Assembly (NCBI GenBank): GCA_030386875.1
Contig: CM059573.1
Coordinates: 31,041,891-31,105,890, forward strand
Direction: 5' to 3'
DNA: 64,000 nt
Source of the DNA: Morinoia aosen
Taxonomy: Eukaryota; Arthropoda; Malacostraca; Amphipoda; Talitridae
In this document: positions 22,060 through 34,178 of the stretch, piece by piece
Position numbering within the stretch: position 1 is the first letter of the stretch
How the letters are laid out: every line of letters begins with the position of its first letter
Notes under the pieces: generated by a model
The model's input: the letters and a program-made list of their open reading frames with translations, nothing else
The model's database searches: none
Told to the model about the DNA's origin: nothing
Position numbers and translations under genes: made by a program

Positions 22060-25000
22060 CACATAATTTAAGAAGTACGCAATGAATACGTCTAATGAGT
22101 ACATATATATTAATAACATTCAGCACACCCTTGCGCGTAACTTAAAACCATTTTTGTGATCACTCGCACACAATACCACAAACGTTCCGGTAGAAATTAT
22201 TTGGAGCTATTTATTTACATCTATTCGATTCATTTACTACTGGCGCTACGGTTTCGATCAGTGGTGCGACGTCCTCACAATGTTTATAAGACTGAGATCA
22301 GGCGTGGAGATATAGGAGGCAGCATGTCCGGGCCTACAACAAAGCGTTGTCTCCCACAATATCTCCAGGCCTGCTCATAGACTTCACAACACAGTAAAGA
22401 TGTCACACTTCTGGTCAGAACAAACATGCCGTAGAGAACAAAATTCAATGAAAGTAATTTGCCTACTCTGAACACTTTATTTCAGAGTTCTTACCATGAG
22501 CTGCGTGTGAACAGCAAAATTACACTCGCGGCGTAAACAAATATGCTGGGCCGAGGTGTATGCTTTTTCGGCTTAAATTTTGTACTTGCTGATTTAAATG
22601 TGAGTTGAAAGGATTTATCGCACCCGTCCCTTAGATCGATATAGTGCTTAGAAGATCGAGGTCCTACTTAAACCTTTGACAGCCTGATACTACTGTATTT
22701 CATTAACTTTGTTTATATTTTATTGAGTGATGTTCAATCATTAGCTCATGCAGGTATTACTAAGTCAGTTGGCTGTGTCTCTGGTTTTGAAAAGAACCCA
22801 CTGATATTTTCATGAAAAACTCTGTTGATCATTTTAAATTTATTTACGAGTTTATTAAAACTTTGAATAACTTGATCATGTCTCCTTTATTTTTCATCGC
22901 TGGAATCCTACCACGTGTCAGTGGCTTCACGTTTATTATAACTGCAAATTTTGTGCAGATCAAGTATGGATGTTGGTTTTGCTCTTTGCCCTTAGAATTC
23001 AACTAGTGAAGTAAGTTGTAAATCTGTCCATATGTGATAGCTTTGACTAAAAAACGTTTTAATAGACACGTACAAAAAGGTTGATTTTGCACCAGACGCC
23101 CGTTGCACTATTTATCGCGTATGTGGCCTTGCATGCCTCTGACACTAGTGGCGATGTATTTGAAAGAGTTCTCGATTGTTTCCTAGTCATACAAACTTCC
23201 TGATGCTTACAAAGTTATGTACCACATTGAAATTTGTCGCGCACTTGCAAGTTAAATCTCACCTAGTGATAATCCTGCTTTGAATGGCTCCATAGCTATG
23301 AGTAAAATCCTGACCGTTGCACTGCTCGCAAACTTGTTTGCATCAAAAGAAAATGTTCAGACTAGAATTCTCTTAATTTTAATATTCATATCTTATTGTT
23401 TAAAAACTAAAAGTGACAAAAAACATGGTCAGTAGGGGATATCAATGGTATAATATTGAGATTCTTCTATCAAGTGATGATTGATCAAACTATTTCTTTG
23501 CGCTCTTTTCATATAATTAATGAATGGAGCTCTAAGGTCACTACATACGGAGGCATTGGAGCTAATATTCTCGATTCATAATATGAAGTCAACCGAGAAA
23601 ATTTACTGAAGGACTGTCTCGTGTAGTTCTTTTCAAATGTTAGATTTCTAACATTAATTTACTTATGAAATACTTCAGTGTCATATATTGTCGCAAATCC
23701 AGTCATTGCTCAGTACTAAAGTCCTGCAAGTCACCCAACACCTTGCATAATAAGGGACTAGGGCTTTAGTTTCATTAAAACCAAGCCTAAATAGTAAACG
23801 CTGCTAATTTATGACAAAGCGGGGCAATGGTGGGAGTGCTTCACGTTTCCTGGCGACTATTATCGTGAACATAAATAATTTGTTCTTCTTGATCGAATCC
23901 AAACCTCTATCGGCGGATTTGAGCAAGATGACGTGGGAGCTGCGCCTGGCTCGCCACGTCAGATTCCAACCAGCCTCGGTGGTGCGCGCACGTGCTTATG
24001 TGCGCTCTGACTGACCGGTCCCGACCCTGCTTCTACGGGCCTCTCGCCCTGGACAGCCGGCTATATTGAAGAAGGTGTCACCTGAGACATTATCTTCGAA
24101 GATCTTAAGGTGAGCCTCCTATTTTTTGTTCCCTTTGTCATGATTAAGCGTTTATTTGCAGTGTTCCCTGACCTTCTTGAGGCCAGTTGGCAAGACTATG
24201 TCTTTCTGAGCTAGCTTTTGCTGGAAGTTGCGCCGTTGGTCGGACGGCGGGACAATATCAGAATTAAAGTATATTTTCTTATAACCTGTCCAATATTTCT
24301 GCCCTATGAGACTTTGAAAGTTAAACCCATTGTTAAAGCATGTAACAGAAGTATATCATTAGTTAAAATTTTTATCAATCAGCAAGTTTTGAGAGAAGTT
24401 ATATATATTCTTGTTAATTGTGTTTAACGATTTTAATATACAAGTTGTCGAGCTCTGCACTCAACTTCCATGAAGTAATTCATTCGGGCTCCAGTTATAA
24501 CTTAGGTTTTTTATTTGAAGTACGTGTTAAGCTGTTCACTACGAAGACTTCATTAAAACTGGGGAACTATTTGATGTTTCGTAACAATTATTTGTATTTT
24601 CTAAATACTGTTTACGCATTATTTCCATGCTCATGGATAACATATTGTTTAAATTTTTGAAGCGCTTAGCTTGAAACAATGTTTAAGATTTTAAATAGAA
24701 AGTTCAACCACTTCACCTAAGTAGAATACCTGGTTTCATCCATTTCAAGGTTTATTGAAGACTTCTTTCTATTTTGGTGTATAAAATTTATGAAAATTAT
24801 TCTCTTTAGTTTGTTGTACAGTTAAGTTCTTGACTTCCTAATGGATGATAAAATTCTAGAGCCTACGAATGAAAACTTTTTAACGTGAGTCATTGCTCAT
24901 AATTGAAATTGAAGAACTTTTTCTTTTTAATGTAATAATAACGAATTTATATCAAATGCTTAATAATTTAACTTACCGAAAACTTCATGTAAAACCTAAA

Positions 25001-26815
25001 ATCCTGAACTGTTAGGTGCATAATTTTAGAAAATGCATCACGAGATATTTTGGGTTAATCTTGTTAATCTTTAAGAGTTTTCTAGAATGTTTCCAAACAC
25101 GTAACGAGGCTTTACTTCTTCGTGTTTATAAATAACTTAACATTTTATACTGAAATGCATTTCAACGCAGTTACCTGCTCATTCTCTTAGCCTGCGACAG
25201 TTCACTTAGACATTATTTTCCTTCATTAACTTATGTATTTGGAATCAGTTTTTTATTTATAAATGAAATAACAGAATTTGTATCGCAATGTATAGGTTTC
25301 GAAGTGTACCGAAATTTATATTTTTATAAAGGCTGTTTACTATATGTGAGCAAGATTTCCCAAACATTGTTGCAAAGATTTGAGTAAAGCTCCGCTCAGG
25401 CTAGAGAAATTATATGCAAAGTGAAAACATCGGTAACCTCAGACAATGGCATATAAAAAGTGAATGAAACTTATGTTCTATAGTGGCAAAAAGATAAATA
25501 TGATTGAACCAGATTGTTCTCAGTTTAACGTTATATTTGAAAGGAGGAATATCAAAATTTTACGGTATCTACACAATACCGGTATCTACTCAAAATATTA
25601 GAAGTGTTCGTTAGAATTGCTAAGCCCAATTCTCTTTCAACGAAAAGCTAGAGAACATGGTTCTGAAACCTAGAAAATGGTGGAAAGTGTAATTTTTCAG
25701 ACCTAACTTGAGAATTGACTTTTTCACCAATAAAATATTTTTTTAAACGCGACTAAAGTAACAGTAAAGCATCAAGGTGAACATTTGAACTGGCTATTGC
25801 CTCGACGCAAAAGAAATAACATAAATTTCATAGAAAGCTTTTAAGGGAGTTTCTGAATGTCTGTTCAACTATTGAACACGAGTTTGGAAATGAGCAGTTA
25901 TGACTGAAATGCATGTAGATGCTCTGGGTGAACATTGAATAGTTTTTTAAAAAATTACTGTCTGAATGAAGCATCAGAATTAAAAGTTTTGAAATCAAGG
26001 GAAATTTTCGTAAATGCTGGTAGCTCTGTTGACTACCTCAATGCTGTCAATTTTTAAGATGTAAATATCTTGGCATGTCATTTTGTCTATTTTTAAAAAC
26101 TGTGAAGATGAATGATTGTTTACGTGTAAGAAACCATGGGACTAACTTCCCGTATCACATTTGTTACTTGTTAAAAAACGTGATTTTTTAGGTTTCATCT
26201 AAAAATGTGATTTTTAATTAATTTACTTTCATTTTACAATACATTTTTCAAATTTTGAGACTGATTTTCAGTCAAATAATTTGTGTCTAAGTGAATTTTG
26301 AAAGCCTGAAACTTTCAGTGATGTAAAAATAAATAAATATTTTGCATATGGTTATCCACACCCCGCTTGTTGTAGTAGGCAGTTGTGAATTTTAGTTTTG
26401 TGCGGGAGCACTCTTTTTGTGTGAAACCGATCTGTATTTAGGTAGTCATTCTTTTTTAAGGAACCTTTTTCAGTGTGCAACATTTTTCATGAAATCGTTT
26501 ATTTGAAGGGACTCTCAGTCGTCTACACAAAGCTACCGTTTTTATGCTGGCCCTAATTTCTGTTTCATAATTCATCATTTCGTGTCTACTCGTTTTATTC
26601 ATGAAAATTTATGTGAATGTAGAGATCAATTTTAGAGTAGTATGCATTCCTAATGAAAAGTTTTTCATGCAGTTAGCGACTTTAAATTATATAATTTTCA
26701 CATGATTGAAATGTAACTTCGGTGGAAAAGTTGAAATGTAAATTTTAACGCGTTGCTTACGATACGACCCATCTATGAGTTGTTTGAAAAATTTTAATTA
26801 TTTAAAGATTAATGG
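22060..26815. other. Anonymous AT-rich sequence, no gene recognised
   Basis: This is the longest stretch without an identifiable element. A GC-richer island at about 23900-24060 ends in a candidate 5' splice site (AAG|GTGAGC, about 24111), so it could be a non-coding first exon or promoter. The open frame across it (23811-24014) has no motif. Other open frames (22156-22380, 22812-23006, 24218-24660) are unassigned. Confidence 0.3.
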
Positions 26816-26825
26816 TGGTAAATGG

Positions 26826-27175
26826 ACTCCCCTTACGGGATACAACTATTGTATCTATGGGAATTAGAACTCCCAGGGGGTAAATGTGAGGTCCCGAGCT
26901 TAAAGTTAGGTAGGCCTTCTTTTTGTTAAAAAAATGGCTTCGTTATGTTAACAACCTTTTTTCGGTTCACTGGTGTCCTGTTTTTCAGCACCTACTTCTC
27001 TCTTCCTCAAATTTTATCTTGTGTATTGAAAATCTATCTTAACTACTGTTCCCACCCAGGTCGTGCATGAATTCCGGATTCCCTTACCTCCATACTATTT
27101 GATGCCTTCTTCCTTCCTCTCTTTGGCTTGTATTTGATGCAGATAGGTAAGCTTAAACTAACATCTAATCTAATT
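26826..27175 (+). repeat. Family S copy, near full length
   Basis: It starts GGATACAACTATTGTATC and ends AAACTAACATCTAATCTAAT, collinear with 7850-8206. No clear target duplication was found. Confidence 0.65.
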
Positions 27176-27179
27176 TCAT

Positions 27180-27630
27180 GCACCCAGTTATTGTTTGGTA
27201 CTCATAAAATTGCTAACAACTTTTGTCTTAAAATATGAGTGGAATGATGAACTTCAGTTTAATCCATCGCAGTTAACGTGTTAAGACTTTCGTACGACAC
27301 GTACAATCTTAGGCAAATTGTAATTTCAATCACTGCACTGGGTCTTTTTGAATAAAGACATGACGGAGAATGACATCGTGGTAACCTTGTGTTACGTGGC
27401 CAAACATAGGTTCTAGAGATTGATGGGACGCAGGATAGGCCTTAGATGTAGGTCAGGAAAGTTGGTCTGTCTTATGCTAAGGGGACAAGCGTTCCCAAGG
27501 AGTTAGTCAGGTTACATCAGCTGTACTGTATATGGGCCTTCGAGTCGTCAATCTTTCAAGCCCATTTTGCATCTGTGAGTTTCTATACCTTTTTCGCGCC
27601 CTCTTCGTCGTCTTTTCTTCTTCTTTACTT
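27180..27630. other. Anonymous sequence
   Basis: No gene or shared repeat was recognised. Confidence 0.25.
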
Positions 27631-27635
27631 TTAAG

Positions 27636-27835
27636 CAGGGTTGCGGAGTCAGAGTTGCAGTCGGGAGTCGGAGTCGCCGGAGTCGCATGTTTTAAGGTGG
27701 AGTCGGAGTCGCTTCTCTGAAGTGTGGTGGAGTCGGAGTCGGAGTCGGAGTCGCTTTTCCGAATGTGGTGGAGTCGGAGTCGGAGTCGTTCATTCGGATG
27801 TGGTGGAGTCGAGGTTGGAGTCGCTTTTTTTTGGA
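27636..27835 (+). repeat. GGAGTC hexamer array in a minisatellite
   Basis: It opens with AGGGTTGCGGAGTC and then alternates runs of GGAGTC with a spacer of the type GCTTTTCCGAATGTGGT. The same architecture in the same or opposite sense ends family K copies at about 3113 and 44390. Open frames across it (27532-27841) are by-products of the hexamer. Confidence 0.8.
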
Positions 27836-27849
27836 GTCTGAGATTCTAA

Positions 27850-28560
27850 TTTTGGCTAAAAATTATATTTAATTGTTTAAAACCGAAAGTTAACAAAACA
27901 GAGTTAGACTACTTAACTAAAAATCTATAAAATACGCGATGTTTTTTTTTATTATTATTTTGTTTTAAGTTTGAAACAGCGTATTTATACCTACCACCTA
28001 ATACCGTCATTGTTATCTAGTCGTTGTGGGTTTGCATACTCATATATATATATGATACATACGAGAAAGAAATGTAATTGTAATGGAGTAATGATACATA
28101 TTTTGTAGTTAAAAAGCAAGAATCAGTATTGAAAGCATTGCAAATTCGTTCTGTGTATTTCTGTTTCGTTCATTTCCCCTTCAATTAGTATAAAGGAAGT
28201 AGAAAATAGTAGTAAATGTGTTGCAAGTAACTTGTAGAACATTTCAGCTGATGTAATACATTGTACTCACATAGGGAGTGGCAACTCTGTACGCTCTTAA
28301 TGATGCATTGATTGATAATGAATAGTCTTTGCAGAAACTTAAAGTTATGTTCTGATCATAAATATTTCTAGTCTTTAAGTTATGATTCATTGCCAATGAG
28401 TAGTCTTTGCCAAAACCTGAAGCTAGGTCATGTACATAAAGACTGCTAGTTTTCAGGTTAAATTTTCCGATGAAAGAGACATTGAGATATTAGCCGTTTA
28501 TTGCCTTAAATGATGAAATTTAATGGCTAAATTACTAGAAATATTTATTTTGAATTCACG
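27850..28560. other. Anonymous AT-rich sequence
   Basis: Two related stretches around AATAGTCTTTGCAGAAACT (28321) and GAGTAGTCTTTGCCAAAACCT (28397) suggest a small local duplication. No gene. Confidence 0.3.
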
Positions 28561-28574
28561 TTGATCGGGCGCAA

Positions 28575-28825
28575 TGTTCCAGTTACATGACCTCCTAGAT
28601 CTCCTGACATGACTCCACTCGATATCATTATTTGGACACGTGAAGAGCCTTGTTTATGCTACACTCATTGAGTCTGAGGAAGATCTTGTGGCCAGAATTG
28701 CAGTGGCTGCAGGTGAGATCCCTCAATGCCAGGCGTGTTCCCTAATTTCCGGCAGTCGTTAAGGCTAACATTCGAATAGTGCATTGATGTAGGTGGAACA
28801 CAATTTGAACAATTTTTGTAAAGTA
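28575..28825 (+). pseudogene. Mariner-like transposase C-terminal fragment
   Basis: Three frames together show the usual C-terminal end of arthropod mariner-like transposases: PPRSPDMTPLDIIIW, then HVKSLVYATLIESEEDLVAR, then MPGVFPNFRQSLRLTFE, a stop, and CIDVGGTQFEQFL before the final stop. The D of SPDMTPLD is the last catalytic-domain Asp block. Two frameshifts and an internal stop make it non-functional. No upstream part or terminal repeat was found. Confidence 0.75.
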
Positions 28826-29017
28826 AATTCAAAATAAATATTCGGAGTAATTGTGCCATTAAATTTCATCCTTTAAAACAATAAACAGCTAATGTCGCGC
28901 AACCCCGATTTTTTGGGGGAAAATCTAATTGAACAAAAATTGTTTGTTTGGCCTTTTTCTACTTGATGTGGAATTTCATACCTCGTGTTCTGAAACACTC
29001 AGTATACATAATTGCGT

Positions 29018-29215
29018 ACACGACCCGTCATAAATGACGGGATTCAATATTGTCTTTATACAAATCTTCCAGATGTGGATCATGAAGAAATATATCCATA
29101 CTAATAGTACCCGCGATCAAAATATTCTAGTACCAGTGCACTGGTGAAGTTCGCATCACAAATACAGTCATTAAGCATCTATATGAGCGTGAAAGGGAGA
29201 CAGACCAACCAACGA
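29018..29215 (-). repeat. Family K fragment, reverse orientation
   Basis: On the minus strand it matches the family: GTTGGTTGGTCTGTC, TGCTTAATGACTGTATTTG, GCGGGTACTATTAGTATGG and the CCCGTCATTTATGACGG palindrome. The LTR-like element starts about 70 bp to its right. Confidence 0.6.
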
Positions 29216-29283
29216 AGACGGATAGCCAATTTTATTTGTTCAATGAAATTTCCTGTTCAAAATCTTTCGTATTTCTGATGGCG

Positions 29284-29478
29284 TGTGCGAGTATTGCCAT
29301 CTATTCTGTATTCATTCTGTATCAATCTGACATCTGGATGCCTCGCAACCTATATAAGCCGTGCTTGCTCAGTTTGAGGTGCTCATTCATATCTCACGTC
29401 CTCCTGCGCCAATGACACCTGGATATCTGAATAAACTTACCGCCAAGCTACTCTCTGTGATCATTTAACCACCGTACA
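29284..29478 (+). repeat. 5' LTR-like sequence of the Ty3/gypsy element
   Basis: It starts TGTGCGAG and ends ACCGTACA (TG...CA), has a TATA box (TATATAAG, 29351-29358), a CTCAGTTTG initiator-like site and a polyadenylation signal AATAAA (29430-29435), and is followed at once by a TGGTGGACC primer-site-like sequence. The first 76 bp recur before and through a TATA box at 39099-39175. Confidence 0.6.
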
Positions 29479-30749
29479 TTGGTGGACCAGTCTGGATTGA
29501 TCTCACGTGCGTGTGTAAAATTGCTTAAGATCATATCAAGTGCCCCGAACATTATAGAGTTATTGGAACATTTTACAGTCTCTAATGTGTAACGAAGAAC
29601 ATAATTAACTGTGGCAGCCGCGTCCTTCTGTGTTCATTTTTGGGTTTGGAACACCAGCGGAAGACTTGGTAGAAGTTTATACCCAATTCACAGTTTATTT
29701 GAATATAGGCTCACCATTTCGCACCAGAATCCTTGTGTATGAATCAGGAGTGGACATAGAAATCGTCTTCGAGGTGACGATAAGTGCATTCCCAGCGACA
29801 AGTGATCACTAAAGAAACAAATTGTTTGAATAATAACTTCAAAGTGCATGCAATACTACGTACAATAACTGTCGGTGAAATTAAATGAACTGCAGCAGTG
29901 TTTGCATAGTGACGAACAGTGATTCACTATTTTAAGCCATTGTAATTAACAACTACGTCCATCAGCATCGTTCCCAGTCATCGTGTAACTACAGCGACGT
30001 TTTACTCTGCACGTATCAGCGGCAGCCTGTCCTTCAGCCCTTTAGCAACAAGCAACGCACGCTGCAGTCTACATTTTTATTGCAGTTAAGTCCTCGTGAA
30101 AATTTTTTTTCCTCCCTCAGTGCCCATGTACCTAGAGCAGACCGAGCGAGTCTTTTTATTTCTGTCGCTGGGCAGATATTTTTTTTCTGTATGCACTCAG
30201 TGATCCCAGACTCTGTCTCTGCCTCAGCGGCAACCGCATACCCCGCACTTGCCAGTAGCTTCAGTGTTGTTTGAGTATAGTGAGAGTTGGGCTGCGTCGC
30301 ATACCCTGTGGATTAGCAGTACAAACGTCAGAGTTCCATTCAATGCCCAGAGTAAGTGTAAAATTTTGCTTTTTTTAGTTGCAGGGTTAATTGAAGGATT
30401 TAGGCGAATTGATTTTGTTTTCAAGTGGTAAAACGTAAAGTAATTTCGTTTGTTGCTCATTTTTTTTTTCTTCCTCGAGGCACTGCCCAAGGTGCCTGGA
30501 GTGTTGCCACGTATACTGTAGAGTACGGAAAATTCTGTGTATTGCGGACATTTGTCCTGTATTATTCAAAATTTATGCCTTTCAAGTTCAATTTTTCAAA
30601 TACCAGGGAGAGTTTGATTGTGTATTTGTATTTAATTAGTATTGTTTGTGTTTAGAGGTGTATTATTATACTAATGTGGTATTTTTCAATATTTCTGGTT
30701 GTATTTTAGTGGATGTGAAATTCTGGAAGTATTTAATTGGTGATTTTTC
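29479..30749 (+). other. Leader of the LTR element, with candidate splice sites
   Basis: A TGGTGGACCAGTCTGG primer-binding-like start is followed by about 1.25 kb of leader. A strong 5' splice site, CCCAGA|GTAAGTGT, lies at about 30352 and could supply a donor for the spliced third ORF. The 60-codon open frame at 29630-29812 resembles a gag start from another gypsy lineage, so part of this leader may belong to an older element. Confidence 0.4.
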
Positions 30750-32204
30750 ATGTCGGACATATCGAACGAATCGGATAGTGAAGAATTCCTACGCACAGAA
30801 CCCACTGTAACTAAAAGTGGCAGAATTAGTAAGCCTAGGATTACCACTGTGGCGACCATGACGACCCCGACAACAAGTGCAGGTGTTAGCGGTAATGCGG
30901 ACAGGACTCAGTTAGCGAGGGATATCGTTGCAAACATGCCTCCTCCAGTAGGAACCATAATGACGAATGCTGAAATCCCGCTTTTTGAAGGTCGCAGGCG
31001 CCAGCAGGACCCAGAGTTCCTAGAGAACAAATCCTTTGGCACACACATTCAAAATCTGAAGGCCTATATGACATTGCTTCCGGATGTGACAAGTGACGAG
31101 CGGAAAAAGGAGTTCCTAGTGAGATCAGCCAACAAAAATGTAGGTGATTTTAACGCAGTTGTGACCAAGCTGGTCAACGCAGATTTAAATTATACGTTTG
31201 ATCAAGTAGTTAAAATTCTTGATGACATATACGTGTGTCGAGGTGAAAAAAGCATACACGCCTTGGCATGCGATTTAAATGAATTGCAATTAATACGAAA
31301 TAATGCGTTAGCAGCCCAGCTGGTGACGGCATTCTCAAAGATACGCAAATTGACAGAGAACATTCTGACGTCAACCACACTGGGTTGGCAAAGGCATCCT
31401 TATTATCAGGCTTGCACGACTCAAGCAGAGCTGAAACGATTTGTAGGTGACAGCATGTCCTACAGTCTAGCGTTAACAATTCTGGGACCTTTATTAGACG
31501 AGTCATTCGCTAGGAAAATTTTTGAAACTCAGTTTAGCACGGCAGATGAATTATTAGCGAAATTAATTTCCGCTGTTAGGGGACAGGCGGAGACAAAAAA
31601 AATTCTCGCGTCCCAGCACACAGTTAGAAACGAGAGTGAAAGCTATTCAGCGGATATAACCAGTGAGTTTGACGAATGCTTTGAAGCACCAGATCGTTTT
31701 CAGGAGAGTGAAGTGTTCTATGGGAGTGTGGGAAACTACCGTAGGAACTACCGTTCAGGAATACGAAGGATCACCCCTAGGCCCTGGTTGAAAAATCCTC
31801 GTGGTAGAGCGAGAGAATTTAGTGGTTACGTAGGAGATAGAGGAAATGGATCTCTGGAATGAAATATGATGAGAACAGATAATAATAGTTCTAGTGTTGC
31901 TGGTTAGGCGTCAGGAAATTATTCCAAGTATGAAGCGACGAAAAAAAGAGGTTTCCCATTTTGTACATCATGTTCGGTTGTTGGACATTTCGAGTGCAGA
32001 CCCCAGAGAGGTCAGTTTCCGAGAGGGTGTTTTGCATGTGGTGGAACCCACGTGGTAAAAAATTGTAGAGCAACGGGAACTGAAATACGTAATTATAAGA
32101 CTTATTTACGCGGTGGCAATGTAAATAGAGGTGGCACAGCGCGCGGTAAGAGTGAAGTTCATTGGGCGGAAGCCGAGTCAGGTGATTTTTTAAGCGAAAA
32201 TTAG
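30750..32204 (+). pseudogene. gag: gag of a Ty3/gypsy-like element, two in-frame stops
   Basis: The open part (30750-31862, 370 codons) has an acidic N-terminus, a helical capsid-like middle and a basic GRARE-type tail. After a TGA at 31860-31862 and a TAG at 31905-31907 the same frame continues to a final stop at 32202-32204. This second part carries two zinc-knuckle-like motifs, CTSCSVVGHFEC and CFACGGTHVVKNC (CX2CX3HX4C), which bind RNA during packaging. The two internal stops would remove the nucleocapsid. Gag forms the intracellular particle in which reverse transcription occurs. The copy is old, since both stops are simple substitutions in an otherwise continuous frame. Confidence 0.85.
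32186..32192 (+). promoter_or_regulatory. Slippery heptamer for -1 gag-pol frameshifting
   Basis: T TTT TTA sits in the gag reading phase (gat ttt tta) ten bases before the gag stop. The next long frame (protease) is exactly the -1 frame and is open from this point, giving the arrangement used for programmed -1 frameshifting. A stimulatory RNA structure was not clear. Confidence 0.65.
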
Positions 32205-33463
32205 GAACAGGCAGAGGTAGCAGGAGGAACTTGAATTTGTCTGAGCCCGAGGTTGGCAGCGCCCTCGTTAATCTTGCAGCCGTGACCGAAAGTCCAGATA
32301 CCACCGAGACAAACCAATCAGTCATTGATCCCACCGAAATAACCCAATCCTTCATTGATCCCTTGTTTAAATGCGAGAATAGGTATCAATTATTGCAAGA
32401 CGAAGAGCTCGCAGATAGACAAGAGCAAAGCAAAGCAGTCGAGGCCTATTTCTCCGCTAGTGTCGCAAAGGTTAATTGCAATAAAAAAGACGCTGGTTTG
32501 TTTGCGTTTAAGGAAAGCAACAAGCCTACAATAATAATTAAATATGATGATCAGTATCTGAGTGCCTTGCTAGACAGCGGTTCAGAAAAATGCCTAATAA
32601 GTTACAAGCAGGTTAAGAATTTAAACGAAGAAGTTAAGCCTAGTCGTTTAATGTTGAAGGGCATTAATGGCAAGAGTAACGTAAGCGGTGAAGTAGAATT
32701 GTCTATTTCAATTCCAGGCCTTAAAAAAGTACTAAAAACTAATGTCCTTATCGTAAAGGAGGCTAAATTTAATTACGATCAAATTCTCGGGCGCGATGTT
32801 CTGAATAATGCAACTATTGATTTTAAAAATAAAACACTTTTTTGGGATGATATCTCAATTCCCTTTTGTGAGTTAAACATGGAGCCTGTGCTAAGCAGAG
32901 AAGTAGTGATTAGAAAAATTGTGAACAGCGACTGTTTGATATCGGATGTTGCTATTGCAAGAAAGAGAGACAGGGTCAGTCACCTGTCAGAAAATAACAT
33001 TTGCAGAGAGAAGAAAAAAATCCCCGCTGTGGCTGAGGCGTCGCAGCGTCCTAGGCAGTTGATAGTTCATTGCCCTCAAGGGGAAGTGCCTGGTAACTCG
33101 ATAAAAATAGTGTACGGCTTTATCAAGAAAGCAACTCCAGGAGAATATATGATTCTAAAAAGATGCCTTTCTAGTGGTGCTCTTATAGCGGAAGCAATTG
33201 TTCATGTAGAGAACGACGGCGTGGTGCCCGTGATGATTCTAAATTCGAATGAAGAGGCTGTTCATTTAAGTGAGAATATGATGTTGTGCAATATTGAATT
33301 AATTGCAGCAGATGATATTGAGAGCAGGATACGATGCAGGTTGTCTCGGCTGGTGGTGGAAAGAAAGCCATGGCTGAAAGTAAACTTGGGTTGGAAGCTG
33401 ACGCTCGCGGTAGACGTGAAATTCTCGTTTGTGACGAGGAGTTGGGAGTTAATGCACAAGTAG
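32193..33463 (+). pseudogene. pol: pol part 1: retroviral-type aspartic protease region
   Basis: The frame opens at the slippery site. LLDSGSEKCLIS (about 32568-32603) holds the DSG catalytic motif of retropepsins, and ILGRDVL about 75 residues later is the usual conserved block near the C-terminus of this fold. The protease cuts the Gag-Pol precursor. Downstream of it the frame lasts to 33463, but recognisable pol similarity resumes in another frame (entry from 33334), so a frameshift lies in about 33330-33460. The acidic linker around the overlap is poorly conserved. Confidence 0.8.
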
Positions 33464-33891
33464 GTGCAGGAGTAGGTGGGTCAAAAGGTGGAGAGCAAGA
33501 GGTAAGACGTGTTTTAACGAAAGATGACGTTTCATGTAATGAAGAGGACATACAGTTACCGTTAATTAATTTATTGAATAAGTTCCGAGATGTAGTTACT
33601 CTGGAAGGAGAGACTATAGGTGTTACAAATATTATGAAGCACCAAATTCAGTTGAAACCGGATGCTCCGGTATTAAATTTAGCTCCTTATCGCATTCCCC
33701 ACAAATATCAGGAAGAGGTGATGAAAATCACAGATGATATGCTCGCGCAGGGGATAATCGAAGATTCTAGTTCAGACTTCAATTTTCCTGTTATTGTAGT
33801 TAAGAAAAAAAGCGGGGACCTTCGTCCCGTAATCGACTTTCGTGCACTCAATAAGGTACTAGTTAAAGTTCTTATCCGATACCTAGGATAG
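33334..33891 (+). pseudogene. pol: pol part 2: reverse transcriptase fingers
   Basis: The C-terminal half shows the Ty3/gypsy RT entry: MKHQIQLKPDAP, PYRIPHKYQEEV, MLAQGIIEDSSSDFNFPVIV and VKKKSGDLRPVIDFRALNK. These are RT blocks 1-2 (template grip and the D of the first catalytic position region). The frame is lost near 33870, where YPIPRIDDIL continues in a different frame. Reverse transcriptase copies the element RNA into DNA. Confidence 0.85.
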
Positions 33892-34178
33892 ACGATATAT
33901 TATCGACCTTGGGAGATAACGCGTGGTTTACTAATTTAGACCTTCGCTCGGCATTTCATCAAACTGAATTAGAACAAGAGAGTAGAAAATTCACTGCCTT
34001 CAGCATTAATTATAGGAAATTTCACTTTTGTCGAGTCCCTTTTGGGCTGAGTACTTCACCGGGAGTATTTCAAAGGGTAATGACCTCTGCCCTTGCACCC
34101 ATTCTGGGTAAGCTAGCTTTCGTCTTCCTAGACGATATATTGGTGTTTTCAAAAAATAAAAGTCAGCAACGATTTTGA
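33875..34178 (+). pseudogene. pol: pol part 3: reverse transcriptase palm
   Basis: The segment includes YPIPRIDDIL, NLDLRSAFHQTELE (first catalytic Asp), FCRVPFGLSTSP and AFVFLDDILVFSK, where FLDD is the YxDD-type catalytic box with the two metal-binding Asp residues. The frame breaks at about 34165, just after the palm. Confidence 0.85.

Noticed and set aside
31210-33551. Minus-strand open frames over gag and protease (31210-31506, 31891-32355, 33183-33551)
   Set aside because: They are antisense to clearly recognisable gag and pol sequence and show no domains.
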